A stretch of DNA of 64,000 nt from Burhinus oedicnemus (lineage: Eukaryota > Chordata > Aves > Charadriiformes > Burhinidae), in contig VFFE01007101.1 in assembly GCA_008921705.1 (NCBI GenBank), positions 1,001,304 through 1,065,303 of the forward strand. The letters are read 5' to 3'. The notes beneath the pieces are model-generated. The model was not told the DNA's origin. It searched no databases and saw only the letters and a program-made list of their open reading frames with translations. Made by a program: the position numbers and the translations under genes. Positions 14,333 through 26,800 of the stretch are shown here, in pieces (position 1 is the first letter of the stretch; the number at the start of each line of letters is the position of its first letter).

Positions 14333-17300
14333 AGGCATAAGGATCTGCGAAGGCTATCTCCTGCATTATCATTCTACGGTCTCAAAAAATCATTTTGAAA
14401 TTGCATGTCTGCACCTATGCAGCACACCCTTCACAAAATTGTATCCAAACCTTGCATCTTACCATGTGGTAAGCCTGTACCAATGGCAGGTGACTGTCTA
14501 GTGGTTCAAAAGCCAGTTCCCTTCTCCTTTTCTGTCTCCACGGTAAAATGGTGACAAGTCTCCCTGTTGATCTCAAAAAAGCAGAAAATAGTTCTATATA
14601 AAAAATTAAAAATTAATAAAAAAATTAAACAATGTCCTTTTAAACAAAATAGAGCTCGTGGCATCATTATGCTGCATGAATTGTGCCACATGCAGGTGTG
14701 CTGTTCTGCAGGCACTTTCCCCAGCGCTAGTCCCGGCATGGGAGAGGCATGACTGCAGCACAGCTTGCTTAACCCCTGCCTGCAGGAAGCTGTGTGCAGC
14801 AAGGATTTGCCCGTCTCGCTCAGCAAAAACTCAGCAAGCCTTGGAGCTTGTGCTCTGGCTAATTATTTATTTAGCATTCAGGTAGCCCTAGACCAGGACC
14901 CTGATTCTGACTCGGTGCTTCTGCAGGGCAGGAGCTCACGTAGCATGTCCACGTCCTGGTTTCTTTTCACATGCTCAGACAAGGCAACCGAAGGCACTTT
15001 TTTGAGTTCAAGAGCACACTCAAGCTGCCCAGCAGCTTCACCGGTGTTGCGCAATGTCTCTGCTCCCCTAATACAGCAATACTGCTCTTCCAGCTGCACT
15101 CACAAACTCTCTCGGGATACAGAGGTAATTTATATTATCTCCAGTTGCACTTGAGGCTATTTCCAAACTGTATTTGTGGCTGTAGCATTTTTGCCCTACT
15201 CTGCACTGTATTCTAAGGCTTCTTTAATAGTATTCTAAGTAGTTTTGAAGTAATTATTACAGTGTCGGGCAGGAAGGCAAATCAGAGATTCTGGGCAGAC
15301 CCTTTCTCGTTTTACCCCTTATCAGACAATGAACCTAGCCTTGCTGGCCATAAATTTGGCCAAAAAGAAAAATGCCTTCTAAATATTTTTGACAATACTT
15401 GTTAAAAATACCACATATAGCTGCTCCAATCACGTCTCAGTCACCCAGGGGTTATAAACACTCTAAAAGTGACATAAAATAGGCTAGCCCATAGCCAATG
15501 CAAACCCAAAATCTGTTTTGGAGGCAATAGCTCTAAATTTAAGAAAAATGTTCTTTCTTTTGCTATTTCAGTATTTTAACTTTAGAAACCAATACTAAGT
15601 GCATGCAACTTAGAAAGTCCTTTTGGAGATTAGCATTTGAGAAAGTTTTGGGAGCTGTAGGGATTCTTAAAAACTTGACTATTCCGCATACTGCACTTCT
15701 ACATGCTTTTGAGCTTGAAGTTCCAGCAGCGGTGAACTTATTGTGCAGATTGTGACCAGAAAAGACTGGTTTGCATGGGCTAAAAGTATAAACTCAGAAG
15801 TAAAATCCTCCTTTTTCCCATTTTGTTTGATCCAATCAATATGCATAGTGTTTGAATTCTTTCACAAAGCATAAGTGAGCTTAACTTGAACAGAACTTTT
15901 ATTATTGAAAAGTTGACATTGACTGTCGTTACTGCTCCTACTGATCTAGATAGTTTCTGATCACATTTTCCTTCAATATCTTTGTAGAGTCGTAGGATTT
16001 ACTTCATTCAGACATGATGCATAACTTAACGCTCTGATAGTTATCTGAATTCTTCCTGTGTCCATTAAACTCCTAAAACCAAACAAAGCTCTATGGGTTA
16101 TAATGATGAAAAATTATATTTTGAATGGCAACTAGCAACCTGTCATAAACTTTAAAGACAGTGGGTTAAATTAGCTCTGAACTTTATGGCCATGCTCCAG
16201 TATCCAGCCTAGCCCTTCTGAAGCTACCTCAGATGCCTTCCTGTGACAGTGCTGACTGTACCTGCCTTTAAAGAGTTGGCTACACCACTTGCCTCTGTTT
16301 CCAATGCAACTAAATTCAAACCATCCTGAAAAATGCCACTGACTCAGCATCATGTTGGTGCTAGGTAAACTATGGTGGGTGCTAACTACCAACTCACTTT
16401 TTTGGAGGAAAAAGTGAGCAACAAAAGAAGAGGATTAACTTCAAGCTGCTGGGCAAGACATTTTTTGTGGGCATGTTTGAGACTGTATTTATTAATGATC
16501 CTTCAGGGGAAGGACAACTTTCCCCATCTCACACAAAATCTAAGAAAGAAAAACACTTATACATTTATTATACCAGAGCAACTTTTGATTTCCCTGGTGA
16601 CTCCCTGTTACATTCCTCCCTTACAGACATTCCTTTGGCCTGCTGAGATTTTCAATTGAAGCAGTTGCTGCCAAAGGACCTACAATCACAAGTAATGAGG
16701 AAGCCGTGCAGGGAGCACAGCACAGCCCTCTCCAAAAGCAAGGCCCCAGAGGGATGTTGCAGCTCTGCTCAGGCAAGCTGCCACATCCCATTTTTCACTT
16801 GTAGCAAGTCAAAGACCATTCCAGGATAGCATGGCTGTCTCCTTCCCAGGTACCAGGGTTACCCTCCCAAAGCACTGCACCAGGAAGCGCAGATTGAAGT
16901 CACGGGCAGGCATAAGGCTCTGGGGAATGGGACTCCCCTCTCCCTTTGGGCTCTATGTCAGAAGTTACTCCCCTCTATGATAACATAAGATTTTGAGCAC
17001 ACTCTCGGCTGTTAACTCAGAGAGAATTGTTAGGATCCTTTTACTATTGTCTGTAATTCATTTATAGCACTTGAAATGCCAAAGAGAGGCACTTCAGTGT
17101 ATGATGAAACTGAAGCAGATGCAGCTCTTGATTGTACAACTGCTTATCCAGCAAATGCAAAGCAAAAAGTTCAGCAGCCGGAGCCAGTTGCTGGCAGCTT
17201 GGCTTGTCTGTCTGAAGAGCTACTGGTAACTTCTCAGCTCTGCCCCTTGTTCACACACAGGAAAATGAAACAGAAAATACATCATCTACCCAGAGATCAG

Positions 17301-17910
17301 GAGTTGTACCCCTGCTACCGGTCCATGCACCTTCAACCCCTGAGAACAGAAATTTCTAGAACTTTAGATGTTTTTTGTTTCCTAGACACAGAAGAGTTTT
17401 AAATTCAAATTTGCCAGAGTTCACTGATGCACAGGGCATTTGGAATAACTCAAGACATATGAATCTACTGATGAAAAATTAATAATGAGTTAACAATACT
17501 GAAGACAAAGTACTGTACTGGTCTACAAATATTCCCTTTATACACACATAGCGTTTTCATTAAAAACCAAAAGGCATAAGGACACATCCATTTTGAAGTT
17601 CCTTGGAGGACTCAGGAAGCCCAGTCTCTGTATAACAGCACTTATCTTTGCAACATTTACAGTTTGCACAGTTCTGCCTTCCAGCTTCTCCCATGATCCT
17701 CTCTAAATTTGAGCAGTAATCCCAAAAACCTGCCTGACTTGTATCCTTGATTTGTTCTACCAATGGCCTTTAACACACTGCAAAAGTTTCCTGCGTGTGT
17801 TGCACTGTGATTCTGAGGCACTACAAAACATTATGAAGAAGGCAAGTAGGTATCAGCCTTGGGGATGGAGGTAGAAGAGCTGGGGTGATATGAGCAGAGG
17901 CAGTGGATGG
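14333..17910. other. Non-coding background, no gene seen
   Basis: Open frames of 129 codons (14765-15154, plus), 106 codons (14506-14826, minus) and 108 codons (17076-17402, plus) occur, but they overlap frames on the other strand or stand alone. None has recognisable homology or motifs. A GC-richer patch at about 14690-15070 explains part of the ORF density. No repeat family was recognised. Confidence 0.55.
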
Positions 17911-17942
17911 ATGTATATACACATGTATGTACGTGTACATGC
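17911..17942. repeat. 32-bp perfect alternating purine/pyrimidine tract
   Basis: All 32 positions alternate purine and pyrimidine without a break, mixing TG/TA, CA and one CG step. It therefore has a cryptic rather than a simple repeat pattern. The inner part has inverted arms (CATGTA and TACATG) around an ACGT centre. The sequence is compatible with Z-DNA or cruciform formation. It lies 38 bp before a 9-bp minisatellite. Confidence 0.85.
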
Positions 17943-17980
17943 CCTGAACTATCACTGAACACTGCTTTCCTAAGATGCGG

Positions 17981-18024
17981 GTGACACCAGTGAGACCAGT
18001 GAGACCAGTGACCAGCAGTGACCA
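17981..18024 (+). repeat. 9-bp minisatellite (GTGAGACCA)
   Basis: Tandem units run GTGACACCA, GTGAGACCA, GTGAGACCA, GTGACCA, GCA, GTGACCA. Two units are identical, one has a single change and the last two are shortened, which points to local slippage. Both reading directions are open here for 69-83 codons, but the frames have no recognisable protein content. Confidence 0.85.
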
Positions 18025-19892
18025 TGCCATCCAATGAGTGCTGGCAGCAAGTGATCAGTACATACATAGACTGTTTCTCCATTTCACAGCCTCAGGAGAA
18101 AACCTTCCCAAGTCCGTGTCTGCATAAAGACCACTGTGTTTAACAGCCAGAGTGGACCTATACTGCTTAAATATATTCAATAAATTGTTGGCATCCTGAG
18201 GCAGTAAGTTCCACAAAATGATTATGTGCTACCTGAAAAGCAACGTTTTCTTCTTGATTAAAATAAGCTATTTTTCAGCACTATGTAGAGAGGAGGGTGA
18301 CTCTTGCCTTGACAAGAAGCTGTGGCCGCCAGCTCAGGTGTGTGAGGGAGCAGTCACCAGTGGAAATTGGGAAAGCAGATGCTGCTGAGAGGAGATAATA
18401 AAGATAATCAGCATCGTCCTCTATACGTGAGGGTAAAGGGGCAGCAGGTACAGGCAAACACTGAGAAAATAATTAACAAATGGAAACTTTCTCACGAGAA
18501 TTAGCACAGACTGTTTCTGTCACTTCTCCAGCAATATCCACATCATGAAAATGGCATTTGCCTTTCTGCGTAGGGAACCCGCAGCAGAAATGTGTTTGCA
18601 CTATGGTAAGTACAAACGCAGCTCACCAAGCAGGAGAACAGACAGACAAAACCCACAAGGGCTCACATCATCTCGGTGAGCTGAACGCATGGGCTTGGCT
18701 GAAAGGCTGAAGTGCTGGTCCTCAAATCTATTTAAGCATCTAACTCCCACCCTAATCACAGTTTCTGGCCTGGGCTTAAATCATTGCTAAATACTTGATA
18801 GATCATACAAACAGGTTATCTGTTTCCAGAAACCATTGCAACAATTTTGCCTGTTAGAAGCTATAATCTATGGGCTATTCGTAATTCCTTGAATATGTTG
18901 TTTGTAAACTGTTCACTGTGATCTTAGAGAGAAACTACTTCAGGAAATTATTTTTCTTCCCTTTTTTTTTTTTTTAAGCTGCTTGCTAACATATAATTCA
19001 ACAAGGAATTTCAAGCTACTATCCAGGTAGTTCAATAAATAAGAGCCAGGTAGCTGCCACGCAGTCTCTGTCTTCCAGGCTGAGTGATCACCCAACACTG
19101 CAACACATTTCAGGGACATACTCATTTATTGTCCTGTACAGGTCCTTTTATCTGCCTTTTCTCTGCAGTGTTGAACACTTTCCTGTAACACATTAAGCAA
19201 TATGAATATTATACATCACCTCTATGGTTCTCTTTCTCATGTTCATGTAGGCGATGAGAGAAATAGATTTATGTTAATGATCACTTTAAACTTCCTTAAT
19301 ACTTATCCTGCTTCCAGCTTTTCAGAGCAGGGACTCTTTCTTACTGGTTAGACTTAAGTTAGGGCTTAAAGCTCATTCTGGTTTTAAAATGTATTACAGT
19401 GGTAGTCCCTATATTTTAAGGAAGCATTAGTAATTGATTTAGTACCCTCTCTAAAGCAGCATAAATTTGAGGTGCCCAGGGTCTGTGAGGCACTCACAGG
19501 CTTTTCAAGCCAGTGGGCACCCAAAGGACCCCGCAGGGAAGGGCAGCACAGCATGACTGCCTCTCTGCCCCCAGCACCATGCCAGGGATGCTCTCCAGAG
19601 CCCATCTGTGCCCGTCAGGGCCATAGCACTGCTGCCCCATACAGGGGCACTCACCATGTGAGGCTGCCCGTACCACCAGCAGCCCTCCCTGATAATTTAG
19701 TACCGATGCTAACAGTGCCAACAGCAGCATGCAAGATTAGGTGACTGTGGCTCTCACCGAGATTTCAGTGTGTTGTATCCTGGCTGTTCTCCTCTAGCTG
19801 CTTTCCAGTGCTTGAGCACAACCAGTTTCTTCTCATCTGATTTCTGAAAGTTATCTCCAATTCCTCCAATCAGTGCACTCATATTTCATCAT
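18025..19892. other. Non-coding background, no gene seen
   Basis: A T-run at about 18962-18976 and a GC-richer patch at 19470-19740 are the only compositional features. The patch carries overlapping open frames on both strands (90 codons plus, 78 and 73 codons minus) without recognisable content. Confidence 0.55.
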
Positions 19893-20812
19893 TCATAGAA
19901 TCATAGAATCATACAATCATAGAATAGTTTACGTTGGAAGAGACCTTAAAGACCATCTAGTTCCAACCCCCTTGCCATGGGCAGGGATGCCTTCCACTAG
20001 AACAGGTTGCTCAAAGTGCCATCCAGCGTGCTCTTGAACACTTCGAAGGGATGGGGCCTCCACAGCTTCCTTGGGCAACCTGTTCCAGGGCCTCACCATC
20101 CTCAGGGTAAAGAATTTCTTTCTAATATCTATTCTAAAACAGCCCTCTTCCAGTTTGAAGCCATTACCCCTCATCCTATCACTACACGCCCTTGTAGGCC
20201 CTTTTAGGTACTGGAAAGCTGCTATAAGGTCTCCCCAGAGCCTTCTCTTCTCCAGGCTGAACAACCCCAACTCTCTCAGCCTGTCCTCATAGCAGAGGTG
20301 CTCCAGCCCTCTGATCATTTTCGTGGCCCTCCTCTGGACCCGCTCCAACAGGTCCATGTCCTTCTTATGCTGAGGGCTCCAGAGCTGGACACAGTACTCC
20401 AGGTGGGGTCTCATGAAGGCAGAGTAGAGGGGCAGAATCACCTCCCTCAACCTGCTGGCCGTGCGTCTTTTGATGCAGCCCAGGATGCTGTTGGCTTTCT
20501 GGGCTGTGAGCACACATTGCCAGGTCATGTTGAGCTTCTCATCCACCAACACCCCCAAGTCCTTCTCCTCAGGGCTGCTCTCGAACCATTCTCTGCCCAG
20601 CCTGTATTTGTGTTTGGGATTGCCCTGACCCATGTGCAGGACTTTGGCCTTGGCCTTGTTGAACTTCATGAGGTTCGCACAGGCCCACCTCTTACTGCTG
20701 TCCAGGTCCCTCTGGATGGCATCCCTTCCCTCCAGCATGTTGACCACTTCCACACAGCTTGGTGTCACCAGCAAACTTGCTGAGGGTGCACTCAATCCCA
20801 ACATCCATTGCA
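19893..20812 (-). mobile_element. CR1 LINE copy A, 5'-truncated
   Basis: This is a non-LTR retrotransposon fragment of the avian CR1 family. On the plus strand it begins with the reverse-complemented 3' tail, a run of CATAGAAT-type octamers at about 19893-19925. Then come the conserved CR1 3' untranslated stretch ('ttccaaccccct-gccatgggcaggg') and the C-terminal part of ORF2 read on the minus strand. The 5' (right) boundary is placed where similarity to CR1 fades after the reverse complement of 'ggattgagtgcaccctcagcaagtttgc'. About 0.9 kb remains of an element that is several kilobases long when complete. Severe 5' truncation and absence of target-site duplications are usual for CR1. By sequence it belongs to the same or a close subfamily as copy D. 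Confidence 0.95.
20040..20804 (-). pseudogene. CR1 ORF2 (reverse transcriptase C-terminal part), broken
   Basis: The minus-strand frame encodes the region after the polymerase catalytic motif of CR1 ORF2. It includes [85 protein letters not shown] and RNKFF-type/WNRLP motifs. Two breaks are visible. Near the 5' edge, the expected FADDTKL segment is present as FAGDTKL in another frame, so a frameshift separates it from the rest and one catalytic Asp is replaced. Near the 3' side (about 20042) an extra base after the 'APSL' codons throws the last part out of frame. The polymerase core upstream is missing. It encodes no functional protein. Confidence 0.9.
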
Positions 20813-23800
20813 GTTTATATTCACTGTTACCATATATGAAAAAAACCCAGTAACGTTTTCATACAAAAGGTCTTATGGACAGGTGGTTCAGGCAATTACA
20901 GTACATTCCTGTATGACTTGCTCCAAGAGAAAATGTCTTAAGGCAATTTTTCCAATCTAGTGACTTAGAAAACACCCCCTTCTTTGTCCTGGTGCAGGAG
21001 GCAGCCCAAGTGCCTGCAAGCCGCCCATGGTGCAGGGGTGGCCCCCAAGGCACTGGCACTGCTGGCGCAGGCACAGATGGCCCAGGGCCAGGGCTTGCCC
21101 CACCACCCAGCTGGGGGTCAGGACCACATGATGTGCGCTGAAATGCTCCTGCCCTGAAATCCCGGTGTGTGAGAGCACAGCCAGCCCACAGGCACTCCTT
21201 TTACAGACATCAGTGGAGTATTTGCTGAGACTCACCAACCCAATCACTCTCCCCATCTACTCAGCCTCCATTCAGCATTTCTCTTCCAGCTGTCCCAGGG
21301 CCTATAGACAGCCACTCTTCTAAACTGCTGTTCCCTCTTCGGAAATAATTTTTGAAAAGCTGTATCACGATGTAAAAAAAAAAAAAAATCCCCTATTAGT
21401 ACTTATCTTTCCAGTAACACGATTTCCAGTTGTTTGTAGGCTTTGTTTAATATCATCTTTTCAATTTAAATGTTCTTACTCCAAGATAAGAAAAACAATT
21501 CACTGACTTGCATTTCTTTTATCTGTCCTAATTAGTTTTCTAATTAATTCATAACTCCAAAAGCTTTCATTTACTTCATGTTTCAATTTAACTTCTGAGC
21601 TGCCATAATCAGATTAGCAATCAAACCCATTTTGAAAATATTTCTTCTCACAGGAAGCTGGGAAAACTCATACAAAACTGCCTCTGCGAATCTAATAAGC
21701 TCATGGTTTCTGCTTTGTTCTCCCCATTCTAATTTTCAAGTTTGCAGGCATCCCACTCAATCTGATGTGAACCTACCCATACGAGGATGATTTTTTCCCC
21801 CAGCAACAGCTCTGTTATTATTAGTTATTTGCATTACAGTGCTTGGAAAGGAATCAAAGGTGTAGGGAACTGGGTTACACCGAGCCACGTGATGCCTCCC
21901 AGGCACAGCTATGCAGGGGCACCCAGACCTCCTGTTTCCTGAACTATTGCTCTCCCCACAATGCCAAACCAAAGTGCTCCTCAGCAGTGACAAGTGACAT
22001 TTCACTGGTGTATCTGGAAAGCAGTCCATTAAAAAGTACAGACAGCTGCAGATCAAAAAGGATGTGATCAGGCAGAAGCAGATAGCAGGGAGCTGTATCC
22101 TGCACCAAAGCAGTTTCACTGCATCACTGGTTCAGGAAAGCATCACACTTTGGAAAAACACTTAAAGATGTGCTCATCTTTGAATACATGCTTGGTCCTG
22201 CTGAATTCTCTGAAAGATAAGCATCCTCAAAAGCGTCTTGAATAAAGACAGACTTAGCATGTGATTGTACTCCTTAGCTGATTCGGGATCTGGAAAATGT
22301 AACCCAAAATGTAGAAAGTCATTGTCATGGCAGATTTACAGAGCATCACGACACTGTCTATGCCTATCACACAGAAACATTAAAGTTTCTTATTCAGCTA
22401 ATACTCTCACTCTTGCCAGTTTTGCCCTGGAAATGGAGAATTTATACAACATTTCCTACAGCATCCCTTCTAATCTTTCTGCTATCGAACTTTGGAGGTA
22501 CTCTGAACCTTCTCCACCATGGTAATATTTATAACAGTTTTCTAAAAATCCTAATAAACAGTGTCTCAGTTTTGTGCTCTCCTTCAAGTATTACTTGACA
22601 CCACAAAGGACTAATTCAAAACAACCTGAACAAACCAATATTTCACACTACATTCACCATCTCTATACCTTAGAAGACTTTTTTTTAAAATGACAAAGCA
22701 TGTTATTTTCTTTCATATGTGTGAAGAGACAAGAAAATATTAAGAAGTGACATAAATAAAGAACTTTTTCATTTACATAAACACACATGAAGAAGTAATT
22801 TACAGAATCACATTATATTCACTTTAGCACAGGCATTGCAAATGCAAATTTTTAAATTCTTTTGACACAGCAAAACCATAACGGTTTTAAAATTTAACTA
22901 AATTTTCACCACCCTACTCCCAGAAAGCCCTGTAGTGTCTGGCCAAAGTTAATGCAATGATTAAAATATGGAAACATATAGAAAGAGAGGAATAAAACTT
23001 ATAATGATACGTTCTAGTGTATTACACTAAGGACAAGTTTAGTTGGATAAAAGCTACTACGGGAGAGTTTTACCAAGGCTCAAAGGTTCATGCATACAGA
23101 TGAAGAAAGCCTTGAAGAAGACAGCTAGAAAAAAGAATTTAAAATAAATTAATAGCCATGTGTTTGTGTAACACCGAACTTTCTCTGGCTTTTAAAATAA
23201 TTCAGAAGAAATCGAAATGGCATGACATGACAATTCAGTTTAAATTGTCACCTACATTAATCAATATTCATTTATTCATATAGCAAGTAACATAATGGTG
23301 TTTTCAACATTTCATCTTTAAAAAAAGATTAACAAAATTAAAAACAGCTCTCATGATGAGAGAAAATTAAACATGCGTTCATTCTTGCTAAGGAATACAA
23401 GTATTTCTTCTATCACGTTATTATGTTAGCTTTCAGTGAATTCATAGTATTTGCAGGTTTGCATGCTAAACATTTGTACTCATGAACTGTAGATTTAGTG
23501 CTGAAACTGCATAAAGATTTTTTTTAAAAAATCCAGAAATATTTTTCTTCTTTTCAAAACATTCTGCACATGCTCTCATGTGAAACATTGCGGTAGCTGA
23601 CAGTCCCCAGATTTGGCTGTCTGTGTGGGCTGAGTAGGAAATAATCTTCCATTATTTTTCAAATAACTTCTGGATGCCATGAGTGGCATGATGTTCAATG
23701 TCATGTTTTTCTTGGGTTTTTTTTGACAACTGAAACCCATACAGAATTCATCTGCTTATAAAAGCAACCCGAAGAACACGTCAGAGGAGGGGACAGAGCT

Positions 23801-26800
23801 TTACCTGTCGTGCTGCAGTGCAAAGTCATCACAGCACGCTCTGAGTCTGTCCCCTCAAAAAACCCACAGCTCTAGATAGCAACAAAGCAATTGTTAAAAA
23901 TGGTTATAGCGCAGGGGCAAGTACATGTCAGCATCTCAGTTCTTCCCCGGCATACAGTAACATGGCATGGTACAAAAGTGAGGTCTTCCAGGTTTAGGCT
24001 CCAGAACTACTCTCACACTGCAACCTATAGTCCAGCCAGATTTGGATCCGTTTCCAACAGCCCAAGGGGCCATTCAGAAAACCCTGGATGCACCTATGTG
24101 CTACATATGCAAGGTGCCGGGACTGTATGCCATCGTCTACCCATCCATCCACACAACCCATTTCCGCTGGTCAGGAGAAAGAAAGTTTACCAAGACAGAA
24201 ATCAAACCTGCAAGCAGAACAGTTTGATGGCTTTAACCTATTTGCAGTTGTCTCCTGCTGTGCAGTTTGTGCATCACTTGGGTTTGTCACCTCCGAGAGA
24301 CATTGAAATGCAAGGCAGAGGTGCAGCAGCTACAGATGTACCTTTGCAGAAGGCAGCTTTGGTCAATTTTTTTCTCCACAAGGGCTATTATACAGTTCCT
24401 AAACCATCACTTTGCTTGAATTTCACTTCACACTAACATACATAAAGGGAAAATTATGCAGCATTAAAGGATCATTATCTGTAAAAGCTGCAATTTCTAC
24501 TTTTTCTCCTCCTCCACCGATGTCCCACTCAGTACTACCAGCCCAACAGCAAAAGTAAGCCGGGGCAGTGACACTGCTGGATGTGAGCCGATGCAGCGAA
24601 AGCAGAGGAGCAGCAGAGCATTACGGACCCAGACTGGGCACACTGGTAATGCAGTGCAATGCTACACTTTCTAAAGCAATGTTTTATATATAATCCATTA
24701 TGGGATGAAGGACGTGACAGGTTAGACGATGTGTCACTTTTTAACACCGTGCCCACGAAAGTGTTATCTTCTCTTACAAACACCTTCTGCTTGCCGTGTG
24801 GGTGCAGGGGGTGTTAACAGAGCTGTGCACTAAGGCATAGCACTCAGCTGCTTTTAGCAGGGCCTTAATGCTTTCCTAAGCACCTTGCTCGAAGGATTTA
24901 ATACTTTCCATCATCTCCTTTTGCTACGCATCCCTCTGTCTGACACGTAAATAATGAAAGTGTACTCTTCCTATTTTGGTATCTCGTACTGACAATCAGT
25001 TGCAGGGAAAACACAGTCAGTCAGTATTTGACAGGAATGAAAGAGAAAGCAGGCTGAATTTGACCTGTGCAGTAAGTTTCAAAGGCAATTCCATAAACTC
25101 TCCTCAGTAAGGCTGGAGTCTAACAGTAGCAGCTGTTGGAGATGCTCACCCCTTTGCGAAAGTCCCTAGCTCCGGCAGCACTTCCCATTGCCCACTAAAT
25201 CATATCTTTATCAGAAGAACACAGGAGCGTATAACAGCTCTGGCAAGCACATGACTGGCCATACATCCCTGTGTTTTAGGATTATGAGTGAGCCTGAAGT
25301 GAAAACGAGAAAGTTTCAGGCAGAAATAGAAAGCGCCGTGTAACTGGGTTCCCCCACTGCTCTGACCACAACAGTCCCATGCATGGCCACTGCACTGCCC
25401 ACAGCCACACACGGCAAAGCATCTGGGTGCCTAGGACCGGAGTGACCTGGGATGCTTGCCCAGGGGCTGGCAAACTCAGATTCACGGGGTAAAATCTTCA
25501 AGGGTTTGGCAGCCTGGGTAACGTAAAGCAGAAATGTCCATTTGCCAAATCCACTGAGAGGCAACTAGCATTTCACTGTTTCAGTATTTCTGAAGCTCAG
25601 GTTAATCTGACTCCAAGACAAGATATTCTGAGCTATGAGGGTGGTTTTAATATTGATCCTTTTTTGTATTCTTTTACATCAACTACTACTTGCAACTGGA
25701 TGGAAATCTTCCAGGAATATTGCGAACGACAAATGGTTTGACAAAACCTGAGATATGTTATCCACAGAGATGCTCCTTATGCTGAAGGAAATAAGAACCC
25801 TTCACTAAGCACTCGGGAAATATTCATTATTTATACAACCAAAACCCACTCTTAGATCTCTGTTTTATGTACTTCTCCATCAAAAGCTTTTACATTACTC
25901 TTATAAGTATCAGAGCCTGCTTTTTTGATGCTGAAATTTCACATCCTTACTGAAAGTTTAGGCTTTCAATAGTTTACAGCCCCTCTGTACTGGAGTTGAT
26001 TCACAGCTGCTGCATCTCTTACCAAGTATTAAACCTATGCTGAGGTCAAAAAACGGTCTCACTCTAAAGTATTTAATCCCTTTCCCCAGGTCCCTCGCAT
26101 AGTCATCCACATAAAAAGGTAGCCCAGTACTTTGTTTTCACACCACGTATTTCTCACAGAATGGCTTCTCACCATGTGGGAAAACTTTTACCCCAGTGAA
26201 ATTTTATATTGTGGAGTACCTGAAAGGAGGCGCTCAGGCACAGGCACCTAAGCCCTCAGCTGCTTCAGCTAAACAGAGCATATATCACTCATAGTAACAC
26301 TGTCAAGCACCAAGAATTTACCTAGCTTTGGGCACTTAGAGTACACAAGGTAGAAATGTAGTTGCTGATGACCCCATGTAATCTACAGAGAAAGATCATT
26401 CTGCCTGGAAGCCCCTGTGTCTCTCCACTGACTATGCAGAGATCCCAGTGCAATTACTTTCCTAACCTGGATGCCTCAGGTGAGGTAAATCCATACCCCT
26501 TTAGTGTAATCTTAGCACTAAAATGCCCTGAATCACTACTGTCTTGCCTTCGTGTTCATCCTCTTCCTTAGTATTGCCACAGATGTGCAGAACGCATCTG
26601 GTCCTTCTCAGTCAGTCCCCTAAAAACTAAATTCTTTATTGATACCTCTCATCTCTGACCTTCCAGGAGCAGAAAGAGGAGTGACGTGGGTTTCAAAATC
26701 ACAATGGATGGAATAAGCAGCTACAAATATTGTTCTTATGTATGAACAATAATGACAGTAGAGAACACCAAAATAAGTCTTTGAGACATTTCCTAACTGG

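Noticed and set aside
18378..18415. Hairpin with arms GATGCTG and CAGCATC as a microRNA-like gene
   Set aside because: The stem is only 7 bp with a 24-base loop and does not extend, so it is too weak for a precursor.
20298..20783. 161-codon plus-strand ORF as a gene
   Set aside because: It is the antisense shadow of CR1 copy A's ORF2. The same holds for the plus-strand frames at 28775-29152 and the minus frames at 36821-37207 and 37268-37588.
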